This document shows positions 44,042-52,760 of a DNA stretch of 64,000 nucleotides, in pieces. Source of the DNA: JANMJD01 sp963828405 (lineage in GTDB: Bacteria > Actinomycetota > Acidimicrobiia > Acidimicrobiales > Ilumatobacteraceae); assembly GCA_963828405.1 (NCBI GenBank), contig CAWHEG010000031.1, forward strand, positions 1 to 64,000. Reading direction: 5' to 3'. The position numbers and the translations under genes were made by a program. The notes beneath the pieces were generated by a model. That model was given only the letters and a program-made list of their open reading frames with translations, was not told where the DNA came from and did not search any database. Within the stretch, counting starts at the first letter, position 1. Each line of letters starts with the position of its first letter.

Positions 44042-44929
44042 ATGTCGATCGAACTCGTGGCCAACTACACGTCTGCGTCGGTCGATCCGCGCGAGTGCGC
44101 CGCCGCCGCCGAAGCCGCCGGCTTCGACGGGGTCGGCATGTCGGATCACCTCTTCCGCACGTCGGTGTACCCGCACGTGTGGGTGGCGGTTTCGGCGATG
44201 GCGCAGGTGACCCAGCGGGTCTTCCTCACGACCTCCTTCGCCAACAACCTGTTCCGATCCCCGGTCGAGTTCGTACAGGCCAGCCTGACGATGCAGTGGT
44301 TGAGCGGAGGCCGCTTCCAGGCCGGGCTCGGCGGCGGCTGGCTGGAGCAGGAGGTGCGGGCGATCGGGCTCGACTACCCGCCCCCGCCGGCTCGCGCCCG
44401 CCGCTACCGCGAGGCGATCCGGATCGCCGCCGACCTGCTCCGCACCGGCTCGTGCCACTTCGCCGGCGAGCACTACACGATCGATGTGCCGCAGATCGGC
44501 CCGATGATCGATCCGGCGATCGGGCCACCGCCGCTGATCGCTTCGCTGGGTGGCCCATGGACGATCGCGAACATCGCGCCGCTGGTCGATCGGGTCGAAC
44601 TGAAGTTCGGCGCCAGCACGCGCGGTGGCGATCTCGACATGGGCATCCTCGCCAACACGACCTACGACGACCTGCGCAGGATGATCGAGCGGGTTCGTTC
44701 CGTCGCTCCCGACACGCCGGTCGGCCTGTTCACGATGATCGCCGTCGGCGACGAATCGGAGGTGGCGCCGATGCGCGATGCGCTCGGTGACGGGGTGTAC
44801 GCGGACTTCGTGGGGGAGGCCGCCCGAGTGCTCGACAAGCTGCGGGCCCTGGAGGATCTCGGGCTCGACCGCGTCCAGGTGAGCGAGCGGGTGAGGGGTT
44901 CGATCGAGCGCCTCGGCACCGTCGCCTGA
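44042..44929 (+). CDS. LLM-class F420-dependent oxidoreductase 2
   Basis: A 295-residue luciferase-like protein: GFDGVGMSDHLFRTSVYPHV, FLTTSFANNLFRSPVEF, LSGGRFQAGLGGGWLEQEV and the C-terminal ALEDLGLDRVQVSERV. Likely F420-dependent, with an unknown island substrate. It is enclosed by two pieces of one broken flavoprotein gene, so it may have been inverted together with the first piece. Confidence 0.9.
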   Translation: MSIELVANYTSASVDPRECAAAAEAAGFDGVGMSDHLFRTSVYPHVWVAVSAMAQVTQRVFLTTSFANNLFRSPVEFVQASLTMQWLSGGRFQAGLGGGWLEQEVRAIGLDYPPPPARARRYREAIRIAADLLRTGSCHFAGEHYTIDVPQIGPMIDPAIGPPPLIASLGGPWTIANIAPLVDRVELKFGASTRGGDLDMGILANTTYDDLRRMIERVRSVAPDTPVGLFTMIAVGDESEVAPMRDALGDGVYADFVGEAARVLDKLRALEDLGLDRVQVSERVRGSIERLGTVA

Positions 44930-44930
44930 G

Positions 44931-45305
44931 GGTGTCGGCGGCACGAGTGCGATGTCGGGCGGCATGATGTGGATCCCGCTCAACGATCATCAAGCGGAGT
45001 GCGGCGTCGAGGACTCCTACGACGAGATCGTCGCCTACCTCGATGCCCTCGCCCCCGACCTGCTCGATCCCGACGCGGTGGCGGCCTTCCTCGAATGCGG
45101 GCCTGAGATGGTTCGCTTCCTCAACGCCCAGGTTTTCGACTGGAGCGGTCGTCCGATCGCCGGGCTCTACGTGGCGAGCAACACCGTGGCCGCGGTGACG
45201 GCGCTCGTCTACGGCGGCGCGGGCGGCACCCTCGGCCCCGGGATGACGTTCGGCTTCATCGCCGGACGTCACGCCGCCCAGCAGGGCTCACGCGTCGCCG
45301 GGTGA
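44931..45305 (+). pseudogene. KstD-like flavoprotein remnant with internal deletion
   Basis: Begins within a conserved motif (GVGGTSAMSGGMMWIPLNDH) right after the LLM stop, without the N-terminal FAD site. It continues to LECGPEMVRFLNAQ and then jumps to the family's C-terminal end (SGRPIAGLYVASNTVAAVTA, YGGAGGTLGPGMTFGFIAGR), omitting about 350 central residues. ATG 44952 could start a 117-residue peptide, which would lack the catalytic core. Confidence 0.85.
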
Positions 45306-45317
45306 GCCGACCCGGCG

Positions 45318-46946
45318 TCACCGGCCTCCCACAGCGTGTTCGGCGGCGATCGCCCCGAAGACGACCGCTGGGCCGATGGTGCCGCCGGGACCCCAGTAGG
45401 CCTGCCCGGCGGGCGAGGCGACGCAGTTGCCTGCCCCGTACAGCCCGGGGATCGGTGAGCCGCCGACCGACAGCACCCGGCTGTGTTCATCGGTGATCGG
45501 GCCACCCTTGGTGTCGAGGGCACCGGGTCCGAGGATCACGCAGTAGTACGGCCCGGATGCGGACAGCGGCGCCAGGGTGGCGTTGGGCAGGCCAGGACGA
45601 GCCTCGCCCGCCCACGTGCGCTCGATCTCGCCCTCGCCGCGCTGGAAGTCGGGGTCCAGACCGGCGGCGGCGTGCTCGTTGAACCGGGCGATCGTCGTCT
45701 GCAGCCCGGAATCGAAGTCGTCACCAATGTCGAACCCACCCGTGTGCGGCGCCAGGGCGACCGTCCGGCGGCGCATCTCTGCCACCAGCTCGTCGAGCGA
45801 GTCGGCCCGGATCACGCAATCGGGGAACGGCTCTCCCGGCATCGGGACCGGCCAGCGAAACCGTGACACCCGCTCGTCATCGCACACCGCCTGGTCGAAG
45901 ATCCAGTACAGCAACAGGTTCGGGTACTCGTAGTTGCTCGGGTCCCACACGAAGTGGACCTGACCGCGTTCGTTGTAGACGGCCTTCTCGTTGACCACCC
46001 GCTTGCCGTGCTTGTTGACCATCAGCATCGAGTCGCCGAACGGCGAGTACACGTCCTTGATCGTCGAGGGCACGGTGATCGCATGCTCGACGGCCACCTG
46101 ATCCCACCAGGCATGGCTCATGTTCCCGAACTCGGATCCGGCCTCGATGCCGATCCGCACGAAGTCGCCCGTCGCCGACTCCGACGCCGCGCTGCCGAGG
46201 ATCGGTCCGCGCAGGTAGGCGCGGGCGAGGTCACGATCGTGGATGAAGCCGCCCGACCCGAAGATCACGCCCCGACGCGCTCCGTACAACGCAGTCCGCA
46301 CGCCGACCCGCGCCTCGACACCGATCACCCGGCCGTCGTCGAACACCAGGTGGACGACCCGGACGTCGGTACGAACGATGGCGTCGTGCTCCTGGGCGAC
46401 GCGCAGCAGGGCATCGCTGAGCAGCTGGCCGCCGGTCGGATCGATGCCGCGCCGCCAACCCTCGGGGAAGGCGGGCTGGATGACGCGGCCCATCGGCACG
46501 GTGTCTTCGGGGATCTTGGAGTAGTAGTTCGGGTAGGGCACGCCTTCGAGTCTCCACGCGCCCAGCTCGGTGAGCCTGTCGAGCATTGCGCAACCTCGGT
46601 CGTAGAACGCGGCGAGCTGACGATGCACTCTGTCGGGCAGGCCGAGCGTCTCGTGGTCTGCCCGGTACATCGTCGGGTAGGCCGTGCGGGCCATGTAGCG
46701 CAGCACTTCATCGCGGGGGTCGTCGATACCGTCGGCACGCATCACCGGGTTGGCGGGCACCCACATCACACCGCCCGACTTGGCGGTCGTACCGCCTGTG
46801 AACGGCGCCTTCTCGAGCACCAGCACGCTCGCGCCGTCGGCGGCCGCGGTGGCTGCCGCCGACCCCCCGGCGGCGCCGCTGCCGACGACGATCACATCGA
46901 CGACCCGCTCCCACTCGTCACCCCACTCGTCATCGCTGGCCGTCAC
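45318..46946 (-). CDS. KstD-like FAD-dependent oxidoreductase 2
   Basis: A 542-residue flavoprotein: FAD site VIVVGSGAAGGSAAATAAAD, FTGGTTAKSGGVMWVPANP and C-terminal IPGLYGAGNCVASPAGQAYW with GGTIGP. Same family as 35129 but clearly diverged, so it probably acts on another intermediate. GTG 46946 lies 14 bases from an island motif. It faces the remnant at 44931 tail to tail. Confidence 0.92.
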   Translation of the reverse strand: MTASDDEWGDEWERVVDVIVVGSGAAGGSAAATAAADGASVLVLEKAPFTGGTTAKSGGVMWVPANPVMRADGIDDPRDEVLRYMARTAYPTMYRADHETLGLPDRVHRQLAAFYDRGCAMLDRLTELGAWRLEGVPYPNYYSKIPEDTVPMGRVIQPAFPEGWRRGIDPTGGQLLSDALLRVAQEHDAIVRTDVRVVHLVFDDGRVIGVEARVGVRTALYGARRGVIFGSGGFIHDRDLARAYLRGPILGSAASESATGDFVRIGIEAGSEFGNMSHAWWDQVAVEHAITVPSTIKDVYSPFGDSMLMVNKHGKRVVNEKAVYNERGQVHFVWDPSNYEYPNLLLYWIFDQAVCDDERVSRFRWPVPMPGEPFPDCVIRADSLDELVAEMRRRTVALAPHTGGFDIGDDFDSGLQTTIARFNEHAAAGLDPDFQRGEGEIERTWAGEARPGLPNATLAPLSASGPYYCVILGPGALDTKGGPITDEHSRVLSVGGSPIPGLYGAGNCVASPAGQAYWGPGGTIGPAVVFGAIAAEHAVGGR

Positions 46947-46960
46947 CGCGACCCCCTCCG

Positions 46961-46973
46961 TCTACTTACTTGA
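46961..46973. promoter_or_regulatory. Island motif, site 3
   Basis: TCAAGTAAGTAGA when read toward the flavoprotein gene, 14 bases before its GTG. Confidence 0.65.
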
Positions 46974-47088
46974 CACTGGCTATGGTCCCACGCCTGGATG
47001 CCACGTTCGTCACCGCGTACGCCGGCGGTAGGCGGAGGTGGCGGGCCGCCCGAGTACGCCCCGGGTCTCCCAGCGCTCCCCCGACGTG

Positions 47089-48369
47089 TCAGTCGGCCGG
47101 CCGCAGATGTGCGACCAGCTCGAGCCGCCGCAGCCCGCGCAGGAAGAAGCTCGGGTGGTACTCGAACGTGTTGCCGTCGCACAGTTCGAAGCTGTCGATC
47201 CGCTGCGTCAGTTCCTCCAGCGCTACGCGGGTCTCGAGCCTGGACAGGGGCACGCCGATGCAGTAGTGGATTCCGAACCCGAACGCCACGTGTTCGTGGA
47301 GCCGGTCGCGGTCGGGGTCGAAGACGTCGGCATCGGCGCCGAACACGGCCTCGTCGCGGTTGGCCGACATCCATGTGACGATCAGGCGGCTGCCGGCCGG
47401 GATCGCCACGCCACCGACCTCGGTGTCGGTGGTGGCGATCCGCCAGATCGCCGAGGACGGTGAGGCGACGCGAAGTGCCTCCTCGACCACGACCGGAATA
47501 CGAGCGGGGTCGCGGCGCATGCGCTGCCACTCGTCGGGTCGGCCGGCGAGCATGATCATGATGTCGCTGAGCAGGCTGGTGGTGGTCTCGTTGCCGGCCA
47601 CCAGCAACTGCTGCAGGATGCGCAACATCTCGGCCATGTCGAGCGGGCGCCGCTCGGCTTCGCCGAGGAGGCAGGCGGCTGCCTCGTCGTCGTCGATCGT
47701 CGCGTTCAGCAGGTGCGTGAGCAGGTCGTCCTGCGGATGGCTGCGGCGCTGTTCGAGCTGATCGGCGAAGTAGCGCTGGAACTCGTTGACCGATCGCTCC
47801 GACGCCTCCAGCTCCTCGATCGTGACGTTGGTGCCGATCGTGGCCGTCGACGCGTCGCTCCAGACCTTGAACCGATCGAGGTCGCTGTTGGGCACGTTGA
47901 GGGCGCGGGCGATCACCTCGACCGGGAGAGGCACGGCGAATCGCGTGACCCACTCGATCACCTCGCCTTCAGGCAGCCCGGCGAGCAGGCGGCGGGCGGT
48001 AGCCCGGATCCCCGGCTCCATCTCGCCGATCGAGCGCGGCGAGAACGCCTTCGACACCAGCCTCCGGTACCGCGTGTGCGCCGGCGGATCGGCGGTCAGC
48101 AACGTCGCGACGCGTGGGTACCCGTCGGCGATGACGGCGTCGATTCGTTGCTGCCAGTCCGCCGGCACCGGGCGCGAGGCGCGTCCGAAGGCCGACGAGA
48201 ACCGCGCCGGGTCGCGCACCACCTCCATCACGTGGGCGTGCCTCGTGACGACGAAGGCGTTGGCCGCCTCGCTCCACACGACTGGAGCCTCGGCACGCAG
48301 CCGGGCGAGGGCGGGGTACGGACATGCCGTGACCTCCACGGAAAAGGGATCGAACTGATCGGTGTCCAC
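47089..48369 (-). CDS. Cytochrome P450 1
   Basis: A 426-residue soluble bacterial P450. I-helix oxygen-binding segment LLVAGNETTTSLLSD, ExxR helix VVEEALRVASPSSAIWR and heme loop FGFGIHYCIGVPLSRLE with the axial Cys near residue 370. It hydroxylates an unactivated carbon with electrons from a ferredoxin not encoded nearby. Thirteen bases downstream of the TetR 2 gene on the same strand, so probably in its operon. Confidence 0.94.
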   Translation of the reverse strand: MDTDQFDPFSVEVTACPYPALARLRAEAPVVWSEAANAFVVTRHAHVMEVVRDPARFSSAFGRASRPVPADWQQRIDAVIADGYPRVATLLTADPPAHTRYRRLVSKAFSPRSIGEMEPGIRATARRLLAGLPEGEVIEWVTRFAVPLPVEVIARALNVPNSDLDRFKVWSDASTATIGTNVTIEELEASERSVNEFQRYFADQLEQRRSHPQDDLLTHLLNATIDDDEAAACLLGEAERRPLDMAEMLRILQQLLVAGNETTTSLLSDIMIMLAGRPDEWQRMRRDPARIPVVVEEALRVASPSSAIWRIATTDTEVGGVAIPAGSRLIVTWMSANRDEAVFGADADVFDPDRDRLHEHVAFGFGIHYCIGVPLSRLETRVALEELTQRIDSFELCDGNTFEYHPSFFLRGLRRLELVAHLRPAD

Positions 48370-48382
48370 GATACACGTTTGC

Positions 48383-49024
48383 TCAGTCGGTGGCGACGAG
48401 GCGGCGAGTCAGTTGCCGCACGGCCGAGCGCAGCTTGTCGCTCGATTCCGAGCTCAATGGGCCGTCGGCGAGGCGCATCGTATGTACCGAGATCAACAGG
48501 TCGACCAGCGTCCGAGCCGAGAGGGTCTCGATCGCCTTGCGCGCCACCGTCGAGCGACCCCGCTGGGTGGGGGGTCGGAGGTAGCCGAACGCCCGCTCGA
48601 CGTGGAGCTCCTCGAACTCCTGACGGAGGGTGGTGATCTGGCGGGTCGCGCCGGGGAGCTGGAGGTAGAACAGCGTCGCCTCGTCGGGATGTGCATCGAT
48701 CCAGTCCCACACTGCGTCGATCACGGCGTCGAGCGTGTCGGTGTCGGCGACGCCACTCTCGGCACGCACCGCCGAGACGACCTCGGTGATCGAGCCGAAC
48801 ACGTGGTGGACCGCTGCGCTGAACAGCTCCTCCTTGCCCGAGAAGTGGTAGTACACGGCCGTCACGACGACATCTGCCTCGTCGGCGACATCGCTGATCG
48901 AGGCATCGACGAATCCCTTGCGGGCGAACAGGCGGATCGCCGCATCGATGATGTCGCCCCGACGCGAGGGTCGATGGGCCGGCTGGGTCGCCGGCTTCGT
49001 CGATCGTATGGTCGAGTCGGTCAT
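48383..49024 (-). CDS. TetR-family regulator 2
   Basis: A 213-residue repressor: RRGDIIDAAIRLFARKGFVD, SISDVADEADVVVTAVYYHF, KEELFSAAVHHVFG. An island motif lies three bases upstream of its ATG, so it probably represses itself together with P450 1, and is a candidate regulator of all the island sites. Its DNA-binding helix 1 is nearly identical to that of the divergent TetR 3, pointing to local duplication. Confidence 0.9.
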   Translation of the reverse strand: MTDSTIRSTKPATQPAHRPSRRGDIIDAAIRLFARKGFVDASISDVADEADVVVTAVYYHFSGKEELFSAAVHHVFGSITEVVSAVRAESGVADTDTLDAVIDAVWDWIDAHPDEATLFYLQLPGATRQITTLRQEFEELHVERAFGYLRPPTQRGRSTVARKAIETLSARTLVDLLISVHTMRLADGPLSSESSDKLRSAVRQLTRRLVATD

Positions 49025-49648
49025 CGGGCTGGTTACTGTAGGCCAATCGACGCCCCGGCCACCCACCGCAGACCAGCTCACCGCCCGTCACGTCGCGGCG
49101 ACATCATCGATGCGGCGATGGGTCTGTTCGCCACGATCCCGGTCGACGAGGTCACGGTGCAGGACATCGCCGCCGCGGTCGGGGTGACGCCGGCCGCCGT
49201 GTACTACCACTTCGCCTCGAAGGAACAGATCCTGATCGAGGGCATGCAACGCTTTCGCGACGAGCTGCTCGGACGAGTCCGTGCGCTCGCCGAAACACCT
49301 GGGATCGGTGTCGGGGATCTGGTCAACGAGCTGGTCGGGTGGGTGTCGCGCCGACGCGTGCGCGGCGTGGTGTACTTCGTCAGCTCGATCGGGCTCAACT
49401 TGATGATCGAGGCGGTTCGTCGTGAGGGCCGCCATGCGATGGTCGAGGCGCTGCGCCCGGTCGTGCGCGCCGCCGGCGACCGCAGGACCCAAGCCGATGC
49501 GGGTGCCATCGCCGTAGCGCTGGTGTCGTTGCTCGAGACGGCGTTGGCCTCGTCGCTGAACGGTGACGCGACCTACCGCGGGCTCGGGGCGCGCAACTTC
49601 CCGGCCGAGGTCGCCAGGCTCGCCGACCGGATCGCCGGAGCGGCTTGA
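48974..49648 (+). CDS. TetR-family regulator 3, start uncertain
   Basis: HTH and ligand domains are clear: SRRGDIIDAAMGLFATIPVD, VQDIAAAVGVTPAAVYYHFA, KEQILIEGMQRFRDELLG. No ATG, GTG or TTG lies in frame close before the domain. The nearest upstream start, ATG 48974, is inside the divergent TetR 2 gene and adds an arginine-rich leader. The next downstream ATG (49118) would cut helix 1. Either the start is unusual, or the 5' end was damaged when the pair arose by inverted duplication. Confidence 0.75.
   Translation: MGRLGRRLRRSYGRVGHRAGYCRPIDAPATHRRPAHRPSRRGDIIDAAMGLFATIPVDEVTVQDIAAAVGVTPAAVYYHFASKEQILIEGMQRFRDELLGRVRALAETPGIGVGDLVNELVGWVSRRRVRGVVYFVSSIGLNLMIEAVRREGRHAMVEALRPVVRAAGDRRTQADAGAIAVALVSLLETALASSLNGDATYRGLGARNFPAEVARLADRIAGAA
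49028..49040. promoter_or_regulatory. Island motif, site 4
   Basis: TACAGTAACCAGC when read toward TetR 2, three bases before its ATG. The AGTAA core is kept; the flanks are weaker. Confidence 0.5.
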
Positions 49649-49652
49649 GCGC

Positions 49653-50687
49653 TCAGACGTCCCACGACGGGTCGAGTCGGATCAGCGCCTTGCCGACATT
49701 GCCGCCCTTCAACATCGCCAGGAACCCCTCCACGGCGTGATCGATGCCGTCGGTGACGGTCTGCAGTGCCCGGACCTCTCCCGCTCGCAGCCAACCGGCC
49801 ACCGTCCGCTCGAACTCGGGGCGCATGTCCTCGTGATCGCGGACGATGAAGCCGCGGATCGTGATTCGCCGCAGGACCGCTTCGATCAAGTTGTTGATGT
49901 CGTGCCCGCGCCCATCCGTCGAGTACTGGCTGATCATCCCGCACAGCGCGACGCGGCCGTTGACGTGCATGTTCTTCAGGGCGGCGACCAGTTGGGCTCC
50001 GCCGACGTTGTCGAAGTAGACGTCGATGCCGTCGGGGGCGACCCGCTTGAGCGCCGCGCGTGGCTCCTCGCTGCGATAGTCGAACGCATCGTCGTAGCCG
50101 AGGTCGGCGACGAGCTGGGCCACCTTTTCGGAGCCGCCGGCGCTGCCGACGACGCGGCCGGCGCCGAGCAGCTTGGCGAACCGACCGGCGGCCGACCCGA
50201 CGGCGCCTGCTGCAGCCGAGACGAACACCGTCTCGCCCGACTGCAGCGCGCCGATGCGCGTGATGCCCACCCACGCGGTGAAGCCGGTCTGGCCGAGCAC
50301 GCCGAGCCATGCGCCCACCGGGGCCGCGTCGATGTCGACGACGCTGACGGTGCCGGCATCGACGACTGCGTGTTCCCGCCATCCCATGCGGTGGCGCACG
50401 ACGGCACCGATGGGGATGTCGCTGGCATTGGCGGCGAGCACTTCTCCGATCGCCGAACCGTCCAACGGGTCACCGATCTCGAAGTTGGTGGTGTAGTGCT
50501 TCTCGCCGAGGTCGAGTCGACCGCGCATCGAGGGGTCGACGCTCATCACGATGTTGTGCAGCAGGAGCTGGCCGGGCTGCAGCTCGGGGATCGGGCGCTC
50601 CTCGACGGCGAAGTTGCCGGGGGTCGGATCGCCGCCCACCGCCGGGCGGCTGACGAGCGTCACGAGACGGGTTGTGCTGGGGGTCAT
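49653..50687 (-). CDS. NADP-dependent MDR oxidoreductase (PTGR/CurA-like)
   Basis: A 344-residue medium-chain reductase without the zinc-binding motifs. VDPSMRGRLD near the N-terminus, LGVLGQTGFTAWVGI, and the Rossmann loop VSAAAGAVGSAAGRFAKLLG. Family members reduce the double bond of enones or release glutathione conjugates. An island motif lies 40 bases upstream. Its 3' end faces TetR 3 with a four-base gap. Confidence 0.92.
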   Translation of the reverse strand: MTPSTTRLVTLVSRPAVGGDPTPGNFAVEERPIPELQPGQLLLHNIVMSVDPSMRGRLDLGEKHYTTNFEIGDPLDGSAIGEVLAANASDIPIGAVVRHRMGWREHAVVDAGTVSVVDIDAAPVGAWLGVLGQTGFTAWVGITRIGALQSGETVFVSAAAGAVGSAAGRFAKLLGAGRVVGSAGGSEKVAQLVADLGYDDAFDYRSEEPRAALKRVAPDGIDVYFDNVGGAQLVAALKNMHVNGRVALCGMISQYSTDGRGHDINNLIEAVLRRITIRGFIVRDHEDMRPEFERTVAGWLRAGEVRALQTVTDGIDHAVEGFLAMLKGGNVGKALIRLDPSWDV

Positions 50688-50727
50688 GGCGGCGGCTCCA
50701 ATGATCGACGAGCAAGTGCAATCGAAA

Positions 50728-50740
50728 TCAAGTTACTCGG
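50728..50740. promoter_or_regulatory. Island motif, site 5
   Basis: CCGAGTAACTTGA when read toward the MDR gene, 40 bases from its start; one of the sites nearest to the full palindrome. Confidence 0.65.
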
Positions 50741-50745
50741 ACAGC

Positions 50746-51162
50746 TCAGCGCTTGACCACGTTCGGGTTCCCCTCGGTCCAGGATTGCTGCATCAGGCGA
50801 TGGGCGATCCGCCAGCCGTCGGGGGTACGTACGACGCGGTCCTCGTAGTATCCGCCGACGATGTAGTTGTCGCCCCCCTCGGTGCCGGCCCTGACGTGCT
50901 GGCTGTGGAGGTGACAGCGGTGGGTCCCGCTGTCACCATCGACGCTGACCTGATGATTGCCGACGAGGTGCTGCGTGCAATCGAGACGAAGGATCGACCC
51001 GCCGATTCGGGAGATGATCGCATCGACGCCGGCGCACTCCACGCCGCGCAACATCGCCGTGGCGTCGGGCAGGAACACGTTGCGGAGCTCCTCGACGTTC
51101 TTGGTGTCGAGCGCCCATGTGTAGCGGACGGCCAGGTCGATGATGTCTTCACGGTCAGCCAT
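50746..51162 (-). CDS. SnoaL/NTF2-like protein 4
   Basis: A 138-residue SnoaL-fold protein: DIIDLAVRYTWALDTKNVEE, PDATAMLRGVECAGVDA, CTQHLVGNHQVSVDGD and the aromatic end HRLMQQSWTEGNP. Shares the QHLxGN segment with SnoaL 1 and 2. ATG 51162; the MDR gene begins 58 bases downstream behind its own motif. Confidence 0.87.
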   Translation of the reverse strand: MADREDIIDLAVRYTWALDTKNVEELRNVFLPDATAMLRGVECAGVDAIISRIGGSILRLDCTQHLVGNHQVSVDGDSGTHRCHLHSQHVRAGTEGGDNYIVGGYYEDRVVRTPDGWRIAHRLMQQSWTEGNPNVVKR

Positions 51163-51230
51163 GGTTCAAGCTTGCCACTCCTGGCCGCTCCGTCGGCGAA
51201 GCGAGGCGCGAGTTTCTCTACAGTGGTTCC

Positions 51231-51668
51231 ATGAACACCGCCGAGACCTGGGATGCCGCGACTCTTCGTCGGATCGACATCGCCACGAAGTTGTTCGCCG
51301 GCTGGAGCTCGGGCGACCCCGACGCGCCCGAGCCCTACTTCGCGGCGGACGGCGTGCTCGACGATGTCGCCAGTGGGCGATTCGAGGGATGGCCGGCGGT
51401 TCGGACGTTCTTCGCCAGTGGCCTCACCCGCACCTCCAACCTGACGCTGGTCCCCACCGAGTTCTGGGCCAACGCCGAGGGCCTGGCAGTGCACTACGTG
51501 ATGAGCGGCGACGTGATCCGACCCGAGAGCTTCGGGCCCGAACACGTCGGGCGTCGGTGGTCGGTGGGGTGCATGTCGTTCCTCCGATTCGACGGTGACC
51601 GCGTGTGCTACGAGGCCGACTTCCACGACAGGGGTTCGCGGGCCAGGTCGCTCGGTATCGGCGGATGA
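51231..51668 (+). CDS. SnoaL-like protein 5
   Basis: A 145-residue polyketide-cyclase/SnoaL-like protein: IDIATKLFAGWSSGDPDAPE, YFAADGVLDDVASGRFEG, PTEFWANAEGLAVHYVMSGD. A different SnoaL subfamily from the others. Overlaps the VOC gene by four bases and is divergent from SnoaL 4. Confidence 0.8.
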   Translation: MNTAETWDAATLRRIDIATKLFAGWSSGDPDAPEPYFAADGVLDDVASGRFEGWPAVRTFFASGLTRTSNLTLVPTEFWANAEGLAVHYVMSGDVIRPESFGPEHVGRRWSVGCMSFLRFDGDRVCYEADFHDRGSRARSLGIGG

Positions 51669-52187
51669 GCAGCCTGCTCGGCCCTCCGGTCCAGATCGCC
51701 TATGCCGTACCTGACGTGGTGGCGGCCGCCGAACAGTGGTCCAGCGACTTCGGCGCCGGTCCGTTCTTCGTCCGCCGCCACATCGAGGTACTCGACGTCG
51801 TGCACCGCGGCCGTCCGGCAACATTCGACCACTCCTCGGCGTACGGCCAATGGGGCTCGGTGATGGTCGAGCTGCTGGAGGACCACACGGTCGGACCGAG
51901 CGTCGTCAACGATCTGTTCGCGGTCGGGGCCTCGGGGTTGCACCATCTGGCGTACTTCGTCGACGACCTCGACACCTCCATCCGCACGCTGGTCGAACGC
52001 GGTCACGAGCTGGCGATGAGCGCCCGGACCGCCGGCGGCCTCGAGTTCCACTTCGTCGATGCCGTCGCCACCCACGGCCACTTCTTCGAGCTGTACCGCG
52101 CGGACCGACCGCCTGGGTCGTTTCTACGCGGACGTGGCCGCTGCTTCACGCGGATGGGACGGGTCCGACCCCGTGCGGGCCGCGTGA
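51665..52187 (+). pseudogene. VOC/glyoxalase-fold protein, C-terminal frameshift
   Basis: From ATG 51665: QIAYAVPDVVAAAEQWSSDF, GPFFVRRHIEVLDVVHRG, GLHHLAYFVDDLDTSIRTLV and HGHFFELYRADR, a normal VOC protein with metal-site His and Glu residues. Near 52110 the frame slips: the family-like tail GRFYADVAAASRGWDGSDP lies in another frame that stops at 52185, while the unshifted frame runs on to 52339 across the convergent SnoaL gene. One indel explains this; it affects only the last 25 residues, so the protein might still work. Confidence 0.8.
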
Positions 52188-52215
52188 CAGTCGGCTGTCA
52201 CGCCCCGGATGCCGA

Positions 52216-52674
52216 TCAGAACGTCAGGCGGTGGGGCGGCGCGTCGTCATCGACGGCGATCGCCAGGTTCCACGTCGGCCGGCAGTGCTTGTGGCTGAAC
52301 TTCCAGCCCTCGACCGTCCGCACGACGATGTCGCGGTAGTCACCGCCGTACAGTCGCTTGGGCACGTGGTGCGGACGGCTGAACGGTGCGATGAACTTGC
52401 TGTGCACCTCGACCGGCTGGTTGCGGTCCGCCGTTTCGTCGACGACGATGTTCGTGACGTGATGCGCTGGGGGATGGCTCTGACCCCCATCACGGAACCA
52501 CGCCACCACATCGTCGCGGCCCGAGATGATCGCCCGCTCGGTCGATCCGATGTAGTCGATCGAGGCGTCGGGCGTGAACAACGCCGCGAACCCGTCCCAG
52601 TCCCCCTGGTCGATGGCGTGGCCGTACCGGCCCAGCAGTTGGTGGATCATGATCACGTCGGATGCGTCGAGCAC
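52216..52674 (-). CDS. SnoaL/NTF2-like protein 6
   Basis: A 152-residue SnoaL-fold protein: IMIHQLLGRYGHAIDQGDWD, FTPDASIDYIGSTER, ARWF-type helix DDVVAWFRDGG, and KFSHKHCRPTWNLAI. Divergent from the Rieske oxygenase with an island motif between, so both could be co-regulated. Typical of small subunits or accessory proteins next to ring-hydroxylating enzymes. Confidence 0.87.
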   Translation of the reverse strand: MLDASDVIMIHQLLGRYGHAIDQGDWDGFAALFTPDASIDYIGSTERAIISGRDDVVAWFRDGGQSHPPAHHVTNIVVDETADRNQPVEVHSKFIAPFSRPHHVPKRLYGGDYRDIVVRTVEGWKFSHKHCRPTWNLAIAVDDDAPPHRLTF

Positions 52675-52731
52675 ACCCCCGAGGCTAGACCGCCGGTGCG
52701 CCGGAGATCGCCCCGCGTACTAGAGTCAGTC

Positions 52732-52744
52732 TCAAGTAACACGG
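52732..52744. promoter_or_regulatory. Island motif, site 6
   Basis: TCAAGTAACACGG, 16 bases before the Rieske oxygenase start; GGGAGG, the likely RBS, follows. Confidence 0.65.
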
Positions 52745-52760
52745 GAGGCTTCCGACAGAC

